From NCBI RefSeq assembly GCF_035946055.1, contig NZ_CP108364.1:5642001-5706000 (forward strand): a stretch of 64,000 nucleotides of DNA, read 5' to 3'. Of the stretch, positions 1 to 8,134 are shown one piece after another (position 1 is the first letter of the stretch; each line of letters opens with the position of its first letter). The notes beneath the pieces were generated by a model. It was not told where the DNA came from, made no database searches, and saw nothing but the letters and a program-made list of their open reading frames with translations. A program made the position numbers and the translations under genes. The DNA is from Streptomyces sp. NBC_01341 (GTDB taxonomy: Bacteria > Actinomycetota > Actinomycetes > Streptomycetales > Streptomycetaceae).

Positions 1-801
1 GGCCGCGAGGAAGCCCCCGGTGAACGCGTCACCCGCCCCCGTCGAGTCCACCGGCACCGCTCCCGCCGCGGCGGGCACGCGTGCGGTCACCGCGCCGCCG
101 GAAGCCAGCACGACACCCCGGTCCCCGAGCGTGACGGCGACCCGGCCGGCGTGACGGCTCAGCTTGGCCGCCGCGTCCGCGGGGTCCGGCAGTCCGGTCA
201 GCTCACGCGCCTCGTCCGCGTTGGGCAGCAGCAGGTCCACACCGTCGACCAGACCGAGGAACGCCCCCGCGCCCAGCTCCGCCAGGAAACCCGCCGACGC
301 CGGGTCCACGCTCGCCGGTACGCCCCGGAGGCGTGCCTCGCGCAGGGCCAGCAGCGCCGTCGTCCGGCTGGGTTCCCCGAACAGGAGGTAACCGGAGACG
401 TGGAGGCGGGCGACACCGTCGAGCAGCGCCGGGGACCAGTCGTCGGGACACAGGCGCAGGACCGCGCCGCTGTCGGTGAGGAAGGTGCGCTCCGCCGAGG
501 GGTCGACGAGGGCCACCACCGTGCCGCTCGGTACCTCCGCGTCCACGGCCAGCAGCGGGCACACCCCCGCCCTCCGCAGCACTTCCCCGTGCCAGGACAC
601 CGACTCGGCACCGGCCCGGGCGAGCAGCCGTACGGTCCGGCACCCCGAACGTGCTGCCCAGCACGCCACGTTGGCACCCGCGCCACCGGGCAGCGTCGTG
701 ATCCGCGCGGGCGTGTCCGTGCCGTGGACCGGCGCCGAGGCGTGCCGGACGACCACATCGGTCACCACCTCCCCGACGACGAGCAGCGCGCCGCCGCTCA
801 C
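1..801 (-). CDS. PfkB-family carbohydrate kinase, probable pseudouridine kinase (partial, cut by window edge)
   Basis: Reads leftwards from a GTG at 801 and is still open at base 1, giving 267 residues; about 30 or more C-terminal residues are probably missing. The N-terminus reads VSGGALLVVGEVVTDVVV. The first PfkB signature region (LPGGAGANVACWAA) lies near residues 39-52, and the second (DSTGAGDAFTGGFLAA), with the catalytic Asp of GAGD, is at the truncated end. The family phosphorylates sugars or nucleosides with ATP. The GTG overlaps the stop of the upstream psuG (GTGA), so the pair is translationally coupled. This suggests pseudouridine kinase (PsuK role): pseudouridine to pseudouridine 5'-phosphate, which PsuG then cleaves. 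Substrate is inferred from context; ribokinase or another sugar kinase cannot be excluded. Confidence 0.88.
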   Translation of the reverse strand, partial: MSGGALLVVGEVVTDVVVRHASAPVHGTDTPARITTLPGGAGANVACWAARSGCRTVRLLARAGAESVSWHGEVLRRAGVCPLLAVDAEVPSGTVVALVDPSAERTFLTDSGAVLRLCPDDWSPALLDGVARLHVSGYLLFGEPSRTTALLALREARLRGVPASVDPASAGFLAELGAGAFLGLVDGVDLLLPNADEARELTGLPDPADAAAKLSRHAGRVAVTLGDRGVVLASGGAVTARVPAAAGAVPVDSTGAGDAFTGGFLAA

Positions 802-1757
802 CGTGCCGCCGCGACGGCGATCCGCGCGGCCAGCCGCACATTCCCGCGCACGGCCGCGAGATTGGCCTCCAGGGAGGCACCGCCGGTCTCCCGCATCAGG
901 TACTCCAGGAGGAACGGGGTGACGGCCTGCCCCATGACGCCCTTGCTGCGGCAGGCGTCCAGGGCGCGCGCGAGCACCCGGTCGTGCAGCTCCGGATCCA
1001 ACTGATCCTTCTCCGGCACCGGATTGGCGACGATCAGCGAGGCCTGCGCGCCGCCCAGCTCCTCCCGGGCCCGCATCACGTCCGCCACCTCCTGCGGCGT
1101 GTCCACCGTCCAGTCGACCGGCTCGCCGGAACTGCTCAGATAGAAGCCGGGGAAGTACTCCGTGCCGTAACCGAGGACACCCACGCCGAGCGTCTCCAGG
1201 CGCTGAAGGGTGGCGGGAACGTCCAGGATCGACTTCACGCCCGCGCACACCACCGTGATGCCGGTACGTGCGAGGAGGCGGAGATCGGCGGACTCGTCCT
1301 GGGTCTGCGCCCACTCCCGGTGCACACCGCCGAGCCCGCCGGTCGCGAAGACGCGCAGGCCGGCCCCGGCCGCGAGGAACGCCGTCGCCGACACGGTGGT
1401 CGCCCCGCTCGCGCCCAGGGCCAGCGCGGGCGCGAGGTCGCGGTGACCCAGCTTGCGCACGTCCGGGTCCACGGCGACGCGCTCCAACTGGGTTGCGGTC
1501 AGGCCGACGTGCGCCCGTCCGTCCAGCACGGCGACCGTGGCCGGCACGGCTCCCGCCTCGCGTACGGCCTCCTCCAGTTCCTCCGCGACCCGGAGATTCC
1601 GGGGGCGTGGCAGGCCGTGCGCGATGATCGTCGACTCCAGGGCGACGACGGGTGCGCCCGCGCCGAGGGCTTCGCGCACCTCGGCGGAGAGCAACGGGGC
1701 GTAGCGGCCCGTCTCCTGATGGTCCGACGTCGCTGATGACGATGGGTTCAGAGGCAT
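798..1757 (-). CDS. psuG: Pseudouridine-5'-phosphate glycosidase
   Basis: 319 residues. PsuG reversibly splits pseudouridine 5'-phosphate into uracil and ribose 5-phosphate, a Mn-dependent C-glycosidase step in pseudouridine salvage in the cytosol. Family landmarks are clear: ALESTIIAHGLP near residue 38, KLGHRDLAPALALGASGATT near 80, FATGGLGGVHR, DESADL, AGVKSILDVPATLQRLETLGV, and a C-terminal FLLEYLMRETGGASLEAN. Start placed at the ATG at 1757 (MPLNPSS); an in-frame ATG at 1790 would add 11 non-conserved residues. It overlaps the PfkB-type kinase by 4 bases, the usual psuG-psuK pairing. Uracil from this step can re-enter pyrimidine salvage. Confidence 0.93.
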   Translation of the reverse strand: MPLNPSSSATSDHQETGRYAPLLSAEVREALGAGAPVVALESTIIAHGLPRPRNLRVAEELEEAVREAGAVPATVAVLDGRAHVGLTATQLERVAVDPDVRKLGHRDLAPALALGASGATTVSATAFLAAGAGLRVFATGGLGGVHREWAQTQDESADLRLLARTGITVVCAGVKSILDVPATLQRLETLGVGVLGYGTEYFPGFYLSSSGEPVDWTVDTPQEVADVMRAREELGGAQASLIVANPVPEKDQLDPELHDRVLARALDACRSKGVMGQAVTPFLLEYLMRETGGASLEANLAAVRGNVRLAARIAVAAAR

Positions 1758-1827
1758 GCCCCATCCCTGTCGCGGGGGCCCCGGCCGCAAACCCGCACGG
1801 CCGGGTCGTTCACGACCCGCCCGGAGG

Positions 1828-3108
1828 TCAGGCCTTCGCGGAGTCCCGGTCGGGCCGCACGAGCGACCTGCGCAGCGCCAGCGCGGCCATCGGCAGGAGG
1901 AGGCAGGCGGCGGCCGCGTTGAGCCAGCCGTATCCCAGCCGGGAGACGATCACTCCGGCGAGGGCGCCGCCCACGCCCGCCGCCGTGTTCATCGTGAGGT
2001 CGGAGAGTCCCTGCACGGCTGCCCTCGCGGCCTGCGGCACGGAGTCCGTGAGCAGCGCCGAACCGGCGACCAGCCCCGCGGACCAGCCGAGGCCCAGGAC
2101 GAACAGACCCGCGGCCGTCCGGGCGTGACCGCCGCCCGACGTGCCGGCCAGCAACGCCGCGCAGCACAGCAGTCCGGCGGCCAGCCCGATCACGGCCAGT
2201 CGTCCGACCCGGTCGGCGAGCCGGCCCATGACGGGGGAGAAGGCGTACATCCCCGCGATGTGCCCGCTGATCACCAGGCCGATCAGCTGGATGTCCGCGC
2301 CGTGGTGCCCCAGGTGGACGGGGGTCATGACCATGATGGAGACCATCGCGGTGTGGGACACGGCGACGGTCACCAGGGCCAGCCTCGCCATCGGGGAGGC
2401 GCGGACCGCCGCGACGCCCGCCCGCAGCGATCGGTTCGCGGCGGTCGCCGTGTCCTGGGGGGCGAGTGCGCGTGCGGTCAGCAGCGGGTCCGGGCGCAGC
2501 AGCACGGCGACCAGGACGCCGGTGATCAGGAAGATGCCCGACGCCCAGGCGAAGGGACCCGCCGTCTCGGGCACGAAGGTGTCCCTGAAGACGTGGCTCG
2601 CCGGGGCGGCGATGTTGGGGCCCAGCACCGAACCGATCGTGGTGGCCCAGATGACGGTGGCGATCGCGCGGCCGCGCCGGTCCGGCTCCGCGAGGTCGGC
2701 GGCCGCGAACCGCGCCTGGAGGTTGGCCGACGAGCCGGCCCCGAAACCGGCCATCCCGAGCAGCAGCAGCGGGAAACTGCCCATCACGGTGGCGGTCACC
2801 ACCAGGAGGGCCCCGGCCGATCCCATCAGATAGGCGAGGACGAGTCCAGGGCGCCTGCCCCGTGACGCCATCAGCGCGGCCAGCGGCAGGGACAGGAGCG
2901 CCGTGCCCGTCACGGACGCGGTGGGGGCGAGCCCCGACAGGGCCTCGGACCCGCTCACCTCGGCCGCGAGCACAGGGGCGAGGGCGATACCGACGGCCAC
3001 GCCGAGGCCGCCGAGTATCTGGCTGCCGATGAGCACGGCGGAGGTCCGGCGCTGCAGCGCCGGCAGATCGGCGGCGGTGATCCGTGAGGGGGAGGAGGCT
3101 GTCGTCAC
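1828..3108 (-). CDS. MFS transporter
   Basis: About 426 residues in 12 predicted membrane helices, a major facilitator superfamily secondary transporter of the inner membrane. Visible features are the first helix (QILGGLGVAVGIALAPVLAAEV), the loop 2-3 motif region (LAALMASRGRRPGLVLAYLMG) and a second copy after helix 8 (GRLADRVGRLAVIGLAAG). These suggest a drug-efflux-like (DHA) family member, but the substrate is unknown. Start set at GTG 3108 (VTTASSPSRI); an ATG at 3144 would add 12 residues and has no better ribosome binding site. It lies 70 bases upstream of psuG on the same strand and could be cotranscribed; a role in nucleoside uptake is only a guess. Confidence 0.85.
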   Translation of the reverse strand: MTTASSPSRITAADLPALQRRTSAVLIGSQILGGLGVAVGIALAPVLAAEVSGSEALSGLAPTASVTGTALLSLPLAALMASRGRRPGLVLAYLMGSAGALLVVTATVMGSFPLLLLGMAGFGAGSSANLQARFAAADLAEPDRRGRAIATVIWATTIGSVLGPNIAAPASHVFRDTFVPETAGPFAWASGIFLITGVLVAVLLRPDPLLTARALAPQDTATAANRSLRAGVAAVRASPMARLALVTVAVSHTAMVSIMVMTPVHLGHHGADIQLIGLVISGHIAGMYAFSPVMGRLADRVGRLAVIGLAAGLLCCAALLAGTSGGGHARTAAGLFVLGLGWSAGLVAGSALLTDSVPQAARAAVQGLSDLTMNTAAGVGGALAGVIVSRLGYGWLNAAAACLLLPMAALALRRSLVRPDRDSAKA

Positions 3109-3256
3109 CGCCGCAGTGTGCCAGCTCGCACCCGTGTACGACATCGGCCCGAGGGGCGGGGCCCGGGCTGCGGCGCCCCGGTCGTGCCGTAAACGGAAGC
3201 CCGCCGGGCCGGGCCACGGTGCGCCGGGCGCCGCGCGACCCGGAGCGCCCGGCGGC

Positions 3257-3802
3257 TCAGAACAGAGGCTGCGGGAGCACACCCTCGATGGCCAGCAGCT
3301 GCCGCTTCGTCTCCAGCCCTCCGCCGAACCCGCCGAGGCCCCCGTCGCTCTCCACCACCCGGTGGCACGGCACCACCACCGGCAGGGGGTTGGACCCCAT
3401 GGCCGCGCCCACGGCCTGCGCCCCGTCGGGCCGGCCGACCCGGGCGGCCAGGTCGCCGTACCCCACGACCGCCCCGTACGGCACGCCGGAGGCCAGCTCG
3501 CGGAGCACCTCACGGTGGAAGCCGGAGGTCAGTGACCAGTCCAACGGGAGCGAGAAATCCCGCAGTTCCCCGGAGAAGTACGCGGCGAGCTGGCGCACCG
3601 GCTCGGCCAGCAGCGCGGAATCCGGCGCCCGGACGGGCTCCGCGCCCAGCCGTGTCCGCAGCTGCGCGAGTGCCGTGTCCAGGACCGGCGGGCGGGCGTG
3701 GAAGCCCACGGTCACCAGCCCCGCCGGGGTCGCGGCGAGCAGGAGGGGTCCGATGGTGCTCGGCACGACGGACCACTCCACGACCTGCTCGCTGCTCTCC
3801 AT
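3257..3802 (-). CDS. ogt: Methylated-DNA--[protein]-cysteine S-methyltransferase
   Basis: 181 residues. A suicide DNA repair protein that moves the methyl or alkyl group from O6-alkylguanine (and O4-alkylthymine) to its own cysteine. The active-site motif PCHRVV is present near residue 143, in the expected context VGAAMGSNPLPVVVPCHRV, followed by a glycine-rich GGLGGFGGGLETKRQLL tail typical of Ogt/MGMT. The helix-turn-helix part around PYGAVVGYGDLAARVGRP is intact. Start ATG at 3802 gives the usual Ogt length; longer in-frame extensions run through non-coding-looking sequence. Reads on the same strand as the MFS gene with a 148-base gap, so probably separate. The window also carries uvrA, uvrB and uvrC. 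Confidence 0.93.
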   Translation of the reverse strand: MESSEQVVEWSVVPSTIGPLLLAATPAGLVTVGFHARPPVLDTALAQLRTRLGAEPVRAPDSALLAEPVRQLAAYFSGELRDFSLPLDWSLTSGFHREVLRELASGVPYGAVVGYGDLAARVGRPDGAQAVGAAMGSNPLPVVVPCHRVVESDGGLGGFGGGLETKRQLLAIEGVLPQPLF

Positions 3803-4275
3803 GGACCAACCGTACGGCCGGCCACCGACAACGCCCCGGGGCGTGCGGTCGGTGGGTGAGTCCCGCGGGCCCCGGGGCGTGCGGTCGACGGCTTGGGTCC
3901 GCGCCACGTCCGGGTGGCCGGTGATGACGCCGTCCACGCCGGAGCCGGCCACCGCCGGGGTGCCCAGGAAGCCGGTGACGACGTCCGGGCGACGGTTTTC
4001 ACACTCTCTGCACCGGGGCTTCGGCCGGCCGGCCGGAGGTCGAACGCGAGTGCGGTCGAGCCCCCGGGGGTGACGGGGAGACACCGCGCGTCCTGAGGAC
4101 CCCGGCCACCCTCCGAAGCGCGCCAGAACGATGACGGTCATGATGTGAACGGATTGTCGGGACCGGAACCGGAGCGCCTCCGGGGCCGGATAAAATGCCG
4201 TTCTTATGTTTGCCTGCCGGGCCTTGCCCTTTAGGGTCACCCCCGAACCCGGGCCACCGCGAAGGGCGTACACGC
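3803..4275. other. Intergenic region with a 19-bp direct repeat and a plus-strand promoter
   Basis: 473 bases between divergent ogt and the MHYT gene. It holds two exact 19-base copies of a C/G-rich sequence at 3833-3851 and 3869-3887 (36-base period). A stretch at about 3891-3950 translates on the minus strand to GVDGVITGHPDVART, which resembles the C-terminus of glycerophosphodiester phosphodiesterases and may be a gene relic. A promoter for the MHYT gene sits at 4210-4237. No complete gene was found. Confidence 0.6.
4210..4237 (+). promoter_or_regulatory. Candidate housekeeping promoter for the MHYT gene
   Basis: TTGCCT at 4210-4215, a 16-base spacer, then TAGGGT at 4232-4237, which fits the actinobacterial TTGAC/TANNNT pattern. 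The predicted transcript starts near 4244, about 32 bases before the ATG at 4276, leaving room for the GAAGGG ribosome binding site at 4261. Identified by eye only. Confidence 0.5.
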
Positions 4276-5148
4276 ATGCAGGGCACAGTTGACGGATTCA
4301 CCTACGGCCTAGTGACGCCGCTGACGGCATTCGTCATGGCGTGCCTGGGCGCGGCCCTCGGCCTGCGCTGCACCACACGCTCCCTGCGCACGCGCGGCGT
4401 CTCCAGAGCCGGCTGGCTGGCCCTCGGCGCGACCTCCATCGGCTCGGGCATCTGGACGATGCACTTCATCGCGATGCTGGGCTTCACCGTCCAGGAGGCC
4501 CCGGTCACCTACGACCGGCCCCTCACCTACGCGAGCCTCGCCGTGGCGATCCTGATGGTCGGCATCGGCATCTTCCTCGTCGGCTACCGGGGTGCCACGC
4601 GCATGGCGCTGGTCACCGGCGGGACCATCACCGGCCTCGGCGTCGCCTCGATGCACTACCTCGGCATGGCCGGAATGAACTTCGACGGCGAGTTCGCCTA
4701 CGACACCCTCACCGTCTCGCTGTCCGTCGTCATCGCCGTGGTCGCCGCGACAGCGGCCCTGTGGGCGGCCGTCTCCATCCACGGCTTCCTCCCCAGCCTC
4801 GGCGCCAGCGTGGTCATGGGCGTGGCCGTGAGCGGCATGCACTACACGGGCATGGCCGCGCTCGTCGTCCACCTGCACCCCGGCGCCGCGGCGTCGCCGC
4901 CCGGCGAGGCCCCGACCTCGCTGCTCCTGCCGATGATGGTCGGGCCCGGCTGCTTCCTGCTGCTGGCCGCCGTGGTCGTGATGATCGACCCACTCGTGGT
5001 GACCGGTGGCCACGAGGAGCCCGCGCGGGAGTCCGGGCAGGCGCCCCGGCGCGGCGGGCACATGACGTCGATCCCCGTCCAGCGCCGCCCTCCGCGTGCC
5101 TACGAGACCGCCTCGCGCAGGGAGTACCGGCAGTCGCGCGAGCGTTGA
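4276..5148 (+). CDS. MHYT domain integral membrane sensor
   Basis: 290 residues. The protein has three copies of the signature of this family: TMHFIAM (near 53), SMHYLGM (near 117) and GMHYTGM (near 180), spread through about seven membrane helices. The MHYT domain is thought to bind copper at the outer membrane face and to sense O2, CO or NO. Most characterised members carry GGDEF/EAL or kinase output domains; this one ends in a short basic tail (RRPPRAYETASRREYRQ), so any output must pass through a partner. Start ATG 4276 follows GAAGGG at a good distance. Stands alone, 39 bases before uvrB on the same strand. The function is a family-level assignment, not proven. Confidence 0.85.
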   Translation: MQGTVDGFTYGLVTPLTAFVMACLGAALGLRCTTRSLRTRGVSRAGWLALGATSIGSGIWTMHFIAMLGFTVQEAPVTYDRPLTYASLAVAILMVGIGIFLVGYRGATRMALVTGGTITGLGVASMHYLGMAGMNFDGEFAYDTLTVSLSVVIAVVAATAALWAAVSIHGFLPSLGASVVMGVAVSGMHYTGMAALVVHLHPGAAASPPGEAPTSLLLPMMVGPGCFLLLAAVVVMIDPLVVTGGHEEPARESGQAPRRGGHMTSIPVQRRPPRAYETASRREYRQSRER

Positions 5149-5187
5149 TCCGACGCCGTTGTCAGTGGGTGGCCGTACCGTGGATGC

Positions 5188-7308
5188 ATGCGGCCAGTCT
5201 CGAAGATCGAACGTTCTGTGGCGCCTTTCGAGGTCGTCAGTCCCTATCGGCCCAGCGGCGACCAGCCCGCGGCCATCGCGGAGCTGGACCGGCGTGTGCG
5301 CGCGGGCGAGAAGGACGTGGTCCTCCTCGGCGCGACGGGCACGGGCAAGTCGGCCACGACCGCCTGGATGATCGAGAAGCTGCAGCGCCCCACCCTGGTC
5401 ATGGCACCGAACAAGACGCTCGCCGCCCAGCTGGCCAACGAATTCCGCGAGCTCCTCCCGAACAACGCCGTGGAGTACTTCGTCTCGTACTACGACTACT
5501 ACCAGCCCGAGGCGTACGTCCCGCAGTCGGACACCTACATCGAGAAGGACTCCTCGATCAACGAGGAGGTCGAGCGGCTGCGGCACTCCGCCACCAACTC
5601 GCTGCTCACCCGGCGCGACGTCGTCGTCGTCGCCTCCGTCTCGTGCATCTACGGCCTCGGTACCCCGCAGGAGTACGTGGACCGGATGGTCCAGCTCAAG
5701 GTCGGGGACGAGGTCGACCGCGACGCGCTGCTCCGCCGCTTCGTCGAGATCCAGTACACCCGCAACGACCTGGCGTTCACCCGCGGGACCTTCCGGGTCC
5801 GCGGCGACACCATCGAGATCTTCCCGGTGTACGAGGAGCTGGCCGTCCGCATCGAGATGTTCGGCGACGAGATCGAGGCGCTGTCGACCCTCCACCCGCT
5901 CACCGGTGAGGTCATCAGCGAGGACCAGTCGCTCCACGTCTTCCCCGCGAGCCACTACGTCGCGGGCCCCGAGCGCATGGAGAAGGCCGTCACCGGCATC
6001 GAGCAGGAGCTGGAGCAGCGCCTCGCCGAGCTGGAGAAGCAGGGCAAGATGCTGGAGGCCCAGCGGCTGCGCATGCGCACCACGTACGACATCGAGATGC
6101 TCCGCCAGATCGGCACCTGCTCCGGCGTCGAGAACTACTCGATGCACTTCGACGGCCGCCTCCCGGGCACCGCCCCCAACACCCTCCTCGACTACTTCCC
6201 CGAGGACTTCCTCCTCGTCCTGGACGAGTCGCACGTGACCGTGCCGCAGATCGGTGCGATGTACGAGGGCGACGCCTCCCGCAAGCGGACCCTCGTGGAC
6301 CACGGCTTCCGGCTCCCCTCGGCCCTGGACAACCGACCACTGAAATGGGAAGAGTTCCTCGGCCGGATCAACCAGACGGTGTACCTCTCCGCGACCCCCG
6401 GAAAGTACGAACTGTCCCGCGGCGACGGGTTCGTCGAGCAGATCATCCGGCCCACGGGGCTCGTGGACCCGGAGGTCGTGGTCAAGCCCACCGAGGGCCA
6501 GATCGACGACCTGGTCCACGAGATCCGCAAGCGGACCGAGAAGGACGAGCGAGTCCTGGTCACCACCCTCACGAAGAAGATGTCCGAGGACCTCACCGAC
6601 TACTTCCTCGAGCTCGGCATCCAGGTCCGCTACCTCCACAGTGACGTCGACACCCTGCGCCGTATCGAGCTGCTGCGCGAGCTGCGCTCCGGCGAGTACG
6701 ACGTCCTGGTCGGCATCAACCTCCTGCGCGAGGGCCTCGACCTGCCGGAGGTGTCGCTCGTGGCCATCCTCGACGCCGACAAGCAGGGCTTCCTGCGCTC
6801 GGGCACCTCGCTGATCCAGACCATCGGCCGCGCCGCCCGTAACGTCTCGGGGCAGGTCCACATGTACGCCGACAAGATCACCCCGGCGATGGCGCAGGCG
6901 ATCGACGAGACCAACCGGCGCCGGGAGAAGCAGATCGCCTACAACACCGAGCGCGGTGTCGATCCGCAGCCGCTGCGCAAGAAGATCAACGACATCGTGG
7001 CGTCCATCGCCCGCGAGGAGGTCGACACCGAGCAACTGCTCGGCAGCGGCTACCGGCAGGCGAAGGACACCAAGGCGCCCGTCCCCTCGCTCGGGGGCAA
7101 GGCCGCCGCGGGAGGCAAGGCGAAGAAGGGTGCCGTGGCGGTCACCGACCGCCCCGCCGCCGAGCTCGCCGGGATCATCGAGGAGATGACCGACCGGATG
7201 CGGGCGGCCGCCGCCGACCTGCAGTTCGAGGTGGCCGCGCGCCTGCGGGACGAGGTGGGGGAGCTGAAGAAGGAGCTGCGCCAGATGAGGGAGGCGGGGC
7301 TGGCCTGA
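5188..7308 (+). CDS. uvrB: UvrABC excinuclease subunit B
   Basis: 706 residues, full length for UvrB. Damage-verifying helicase-like ATPase of nucleotide excision repair; it is loaded by UvrA and then recruits UvrC. Visible features: Walker A GATGTGKS near residue 48, the beta-hairpin region YYDYYQPEAYVPQSDTYIEKD near 100, the DESH Walker B box (LDESHVTVPQ) near 347, SATPG near 405, helicase motif VI (QTIGRAARN) near 550, and the UVR domain for UvrC contact at about 660-700 (FEVAARLRDEVGELKKEL). A Gly/Lys linker (GGKAAAGGKAKKG) precedes the UVR domain. There is no clear ribosome binding site; TACCGT at 5176-5181 lies six bases before the ATG, so the transcript may be leaderless. Confidence 0.98.
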   Translation: MRPVSKIERSVAPFEVVSPYRPSGDQPAAIAELDRRVRAGEKDVVLLGATGTGKSATTAWMIEKLQRPTLVMAPNKTLAAQLANEFRELLPNNAVEYFVSYYDYYQPEAYVPQSDTYIEKDSSINEEVERLRHSATNSLLTRRDVVVVASVSCIYGLGTPQEYVDRMVQLKVGDEVDRDALLRRFVEIQYTRNDLAFTRGTFRVRGDTIEIFPVYEELAVRIEMFGDEIEALSTLHPLTGEVISEDQSLHVFPASHYVAGPERMEKAVTGIEQELEQRLAELEKQGKMLEAQRLRMRTTYDIEMLRQIGTCSGVENYSMHFDGRLPGTAPNTLLDYFPEDFLLVLDESHVTVPQIGAMYEGDASRKRTLVDHGFRLPSALDNRPLKWEEFLGRINQTVYLSATPGKYELSRGDGFVEQIIRPTGLVDPEVVVKPTEGQIDDLVHEIRKRTEKDERVLVTTLTKKMSEDLTDYFLELGIQVRYLHSDVDTLRRIELLRELRSGEYDVLVGINLLREGLDLPEVSLVAILDADKQGFLRSGTSLIQTIGRAARNVSGQVHMYADKITPAMAQAIDETNRRREKQIAYNTERGVDPQPLRKKINDIVASIAREEVDTEQLLGSGYRQAKDTKAPVPSLGGKAAAGGKAKKGAVAVTDRPAAELAGIIEEMTDRMRAAAADLQFEVAARLRDEVGELKKELRQMREAGLA

Positions 7309-7439
7309 CCGGTGGGGCCCGCAGTGTTGCAGGACCGACACAAAAACGGCCTACCACTGCTTCTCGCCCCGGCGCACTGGCTAGGGTGCGGGGACGCCGC
7401 ACACCGATGGTTGCGGGGCAAGCGGAGAGGGGACAGCGC

Positions 7440-8018
7440 GTGACGGTCAACATGACCAAGGGCCAGGCCATCAGCCTGCAGAAGAGCGACGGGGGGACCC
7501 TGACCGCGGTACGGATGGGGCTCGGCTGGCAGGCGGCCCCGCGCCGCGGGCTGTTCGGTTCACGCACCCGGGAGGTCGACCTGGACGCGTCGGCGGTGCT
7601 CTTCGCCGACAAGCAGCCCGTGGACGTCGTGTTCTTCCGCCACCTCGTCAGCGACGACGGCTCGGTCAAGCACACCGGCGACAACCTCGTCGGCGGCGCG
7701 GGCTCGGGCGGCGACGACGAGGCCATCCTGGTCGACCTGCAGCGGGTCCCGGTCCACATCGACCAGATCGTCTTCACGGTGAACTCCTTCACCGGCCAGA
7801 CGTTCCAGGAGGTGCGACACGCCTTCTGCCGCATCGTCGACGAGACCAACGGCCAGGAGCTCGCCCGCTACACGCTCGACGGCGGGGGCCAGTACACGGC
7901 GCAGATCATGGCGAAGGTGCACCGCTCCGGCGCCGGATGGCAGATGACCGCCCTCGGCAACCCCGCCAACGGCCGGACCTTCCAGGACCTGATGCCGGCG
8001 ATCCTGCCGCACCTGTAG
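7440..8018 (+). CDS. terD: TerD family protein
   Basis: 192 residues. TerD proteins are calcium-binding beta-sandwich proteins of the tellurium-resistance/stress complex; in Streptomyces, paralogues influence differentiation and calcium response. The two acidic calcium-site regions are intact: DLDASAVLF near residue 48 and GDNLVGGAGSGGDDEAILVDL near 80-100, followed by the conserved FTVNSFTGQTFQEV. Start chosen at GTG 7440 (VTVNMTKGQAISL), preceded by GGAGAGGGG, which gives the normal TerD length; the ATG at 7386 would add a poorly conserved leader. The next gene is a TerD/FtsK-like fusion and the one after is terC, so this looks like a small stress module. Confidence 0.93.
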   Translation: MTVNMTKGQAISLQKSDGGTLTAVRMGLGWQAAPRRGLFGSRTREVDLDASAVLFADKQPVDVVFFRHLVSDDGSVKHTGDNLVGGAGSGGDDEAILVDLQRVPVHIDQIVFTVNSFTGQTFQEVRHAFCRIVDETNGQELARYTLDGGGQYTAQIMAKVHRSGAGWQMTALGNPANGRTFQDLMPAILPHL

Positions 8019-8057
8019 ACCCGCGGGGGCCGTACCCGGCCCGCACCATCCGTACGA

Positions 8058-8091
8058 GCAGCTCCCGGAGGCAACAGCCGCCGGGAGCTGC
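8058..8091 (+). terminator. Hairpin between terD and the TerD/FtsK-like gene
   Basis: Perfect 11-base stem: GCAGCTCCCGG at 8058-8068 pairs with CCGGGAGCTGC at 8081-8091. No U-run follows, as is usual in Streptomyces terminators. It lies 44 bases before the next start, so it could also act as a partial terminator or attenuator, or stabilise the terD mRNA end. Confidence 0.55.
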
Positions 8092-8134
8092 GCCCACGGC
8101 AGGGCTCCACATCGAACGTCGAGGGGACGGGGCA

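Noticed and set aside
7309..7439. Terminator or extra gene between uvrB and terD
   Set aside because: No stem of more than 7 bp and no open frame with coding character were found.
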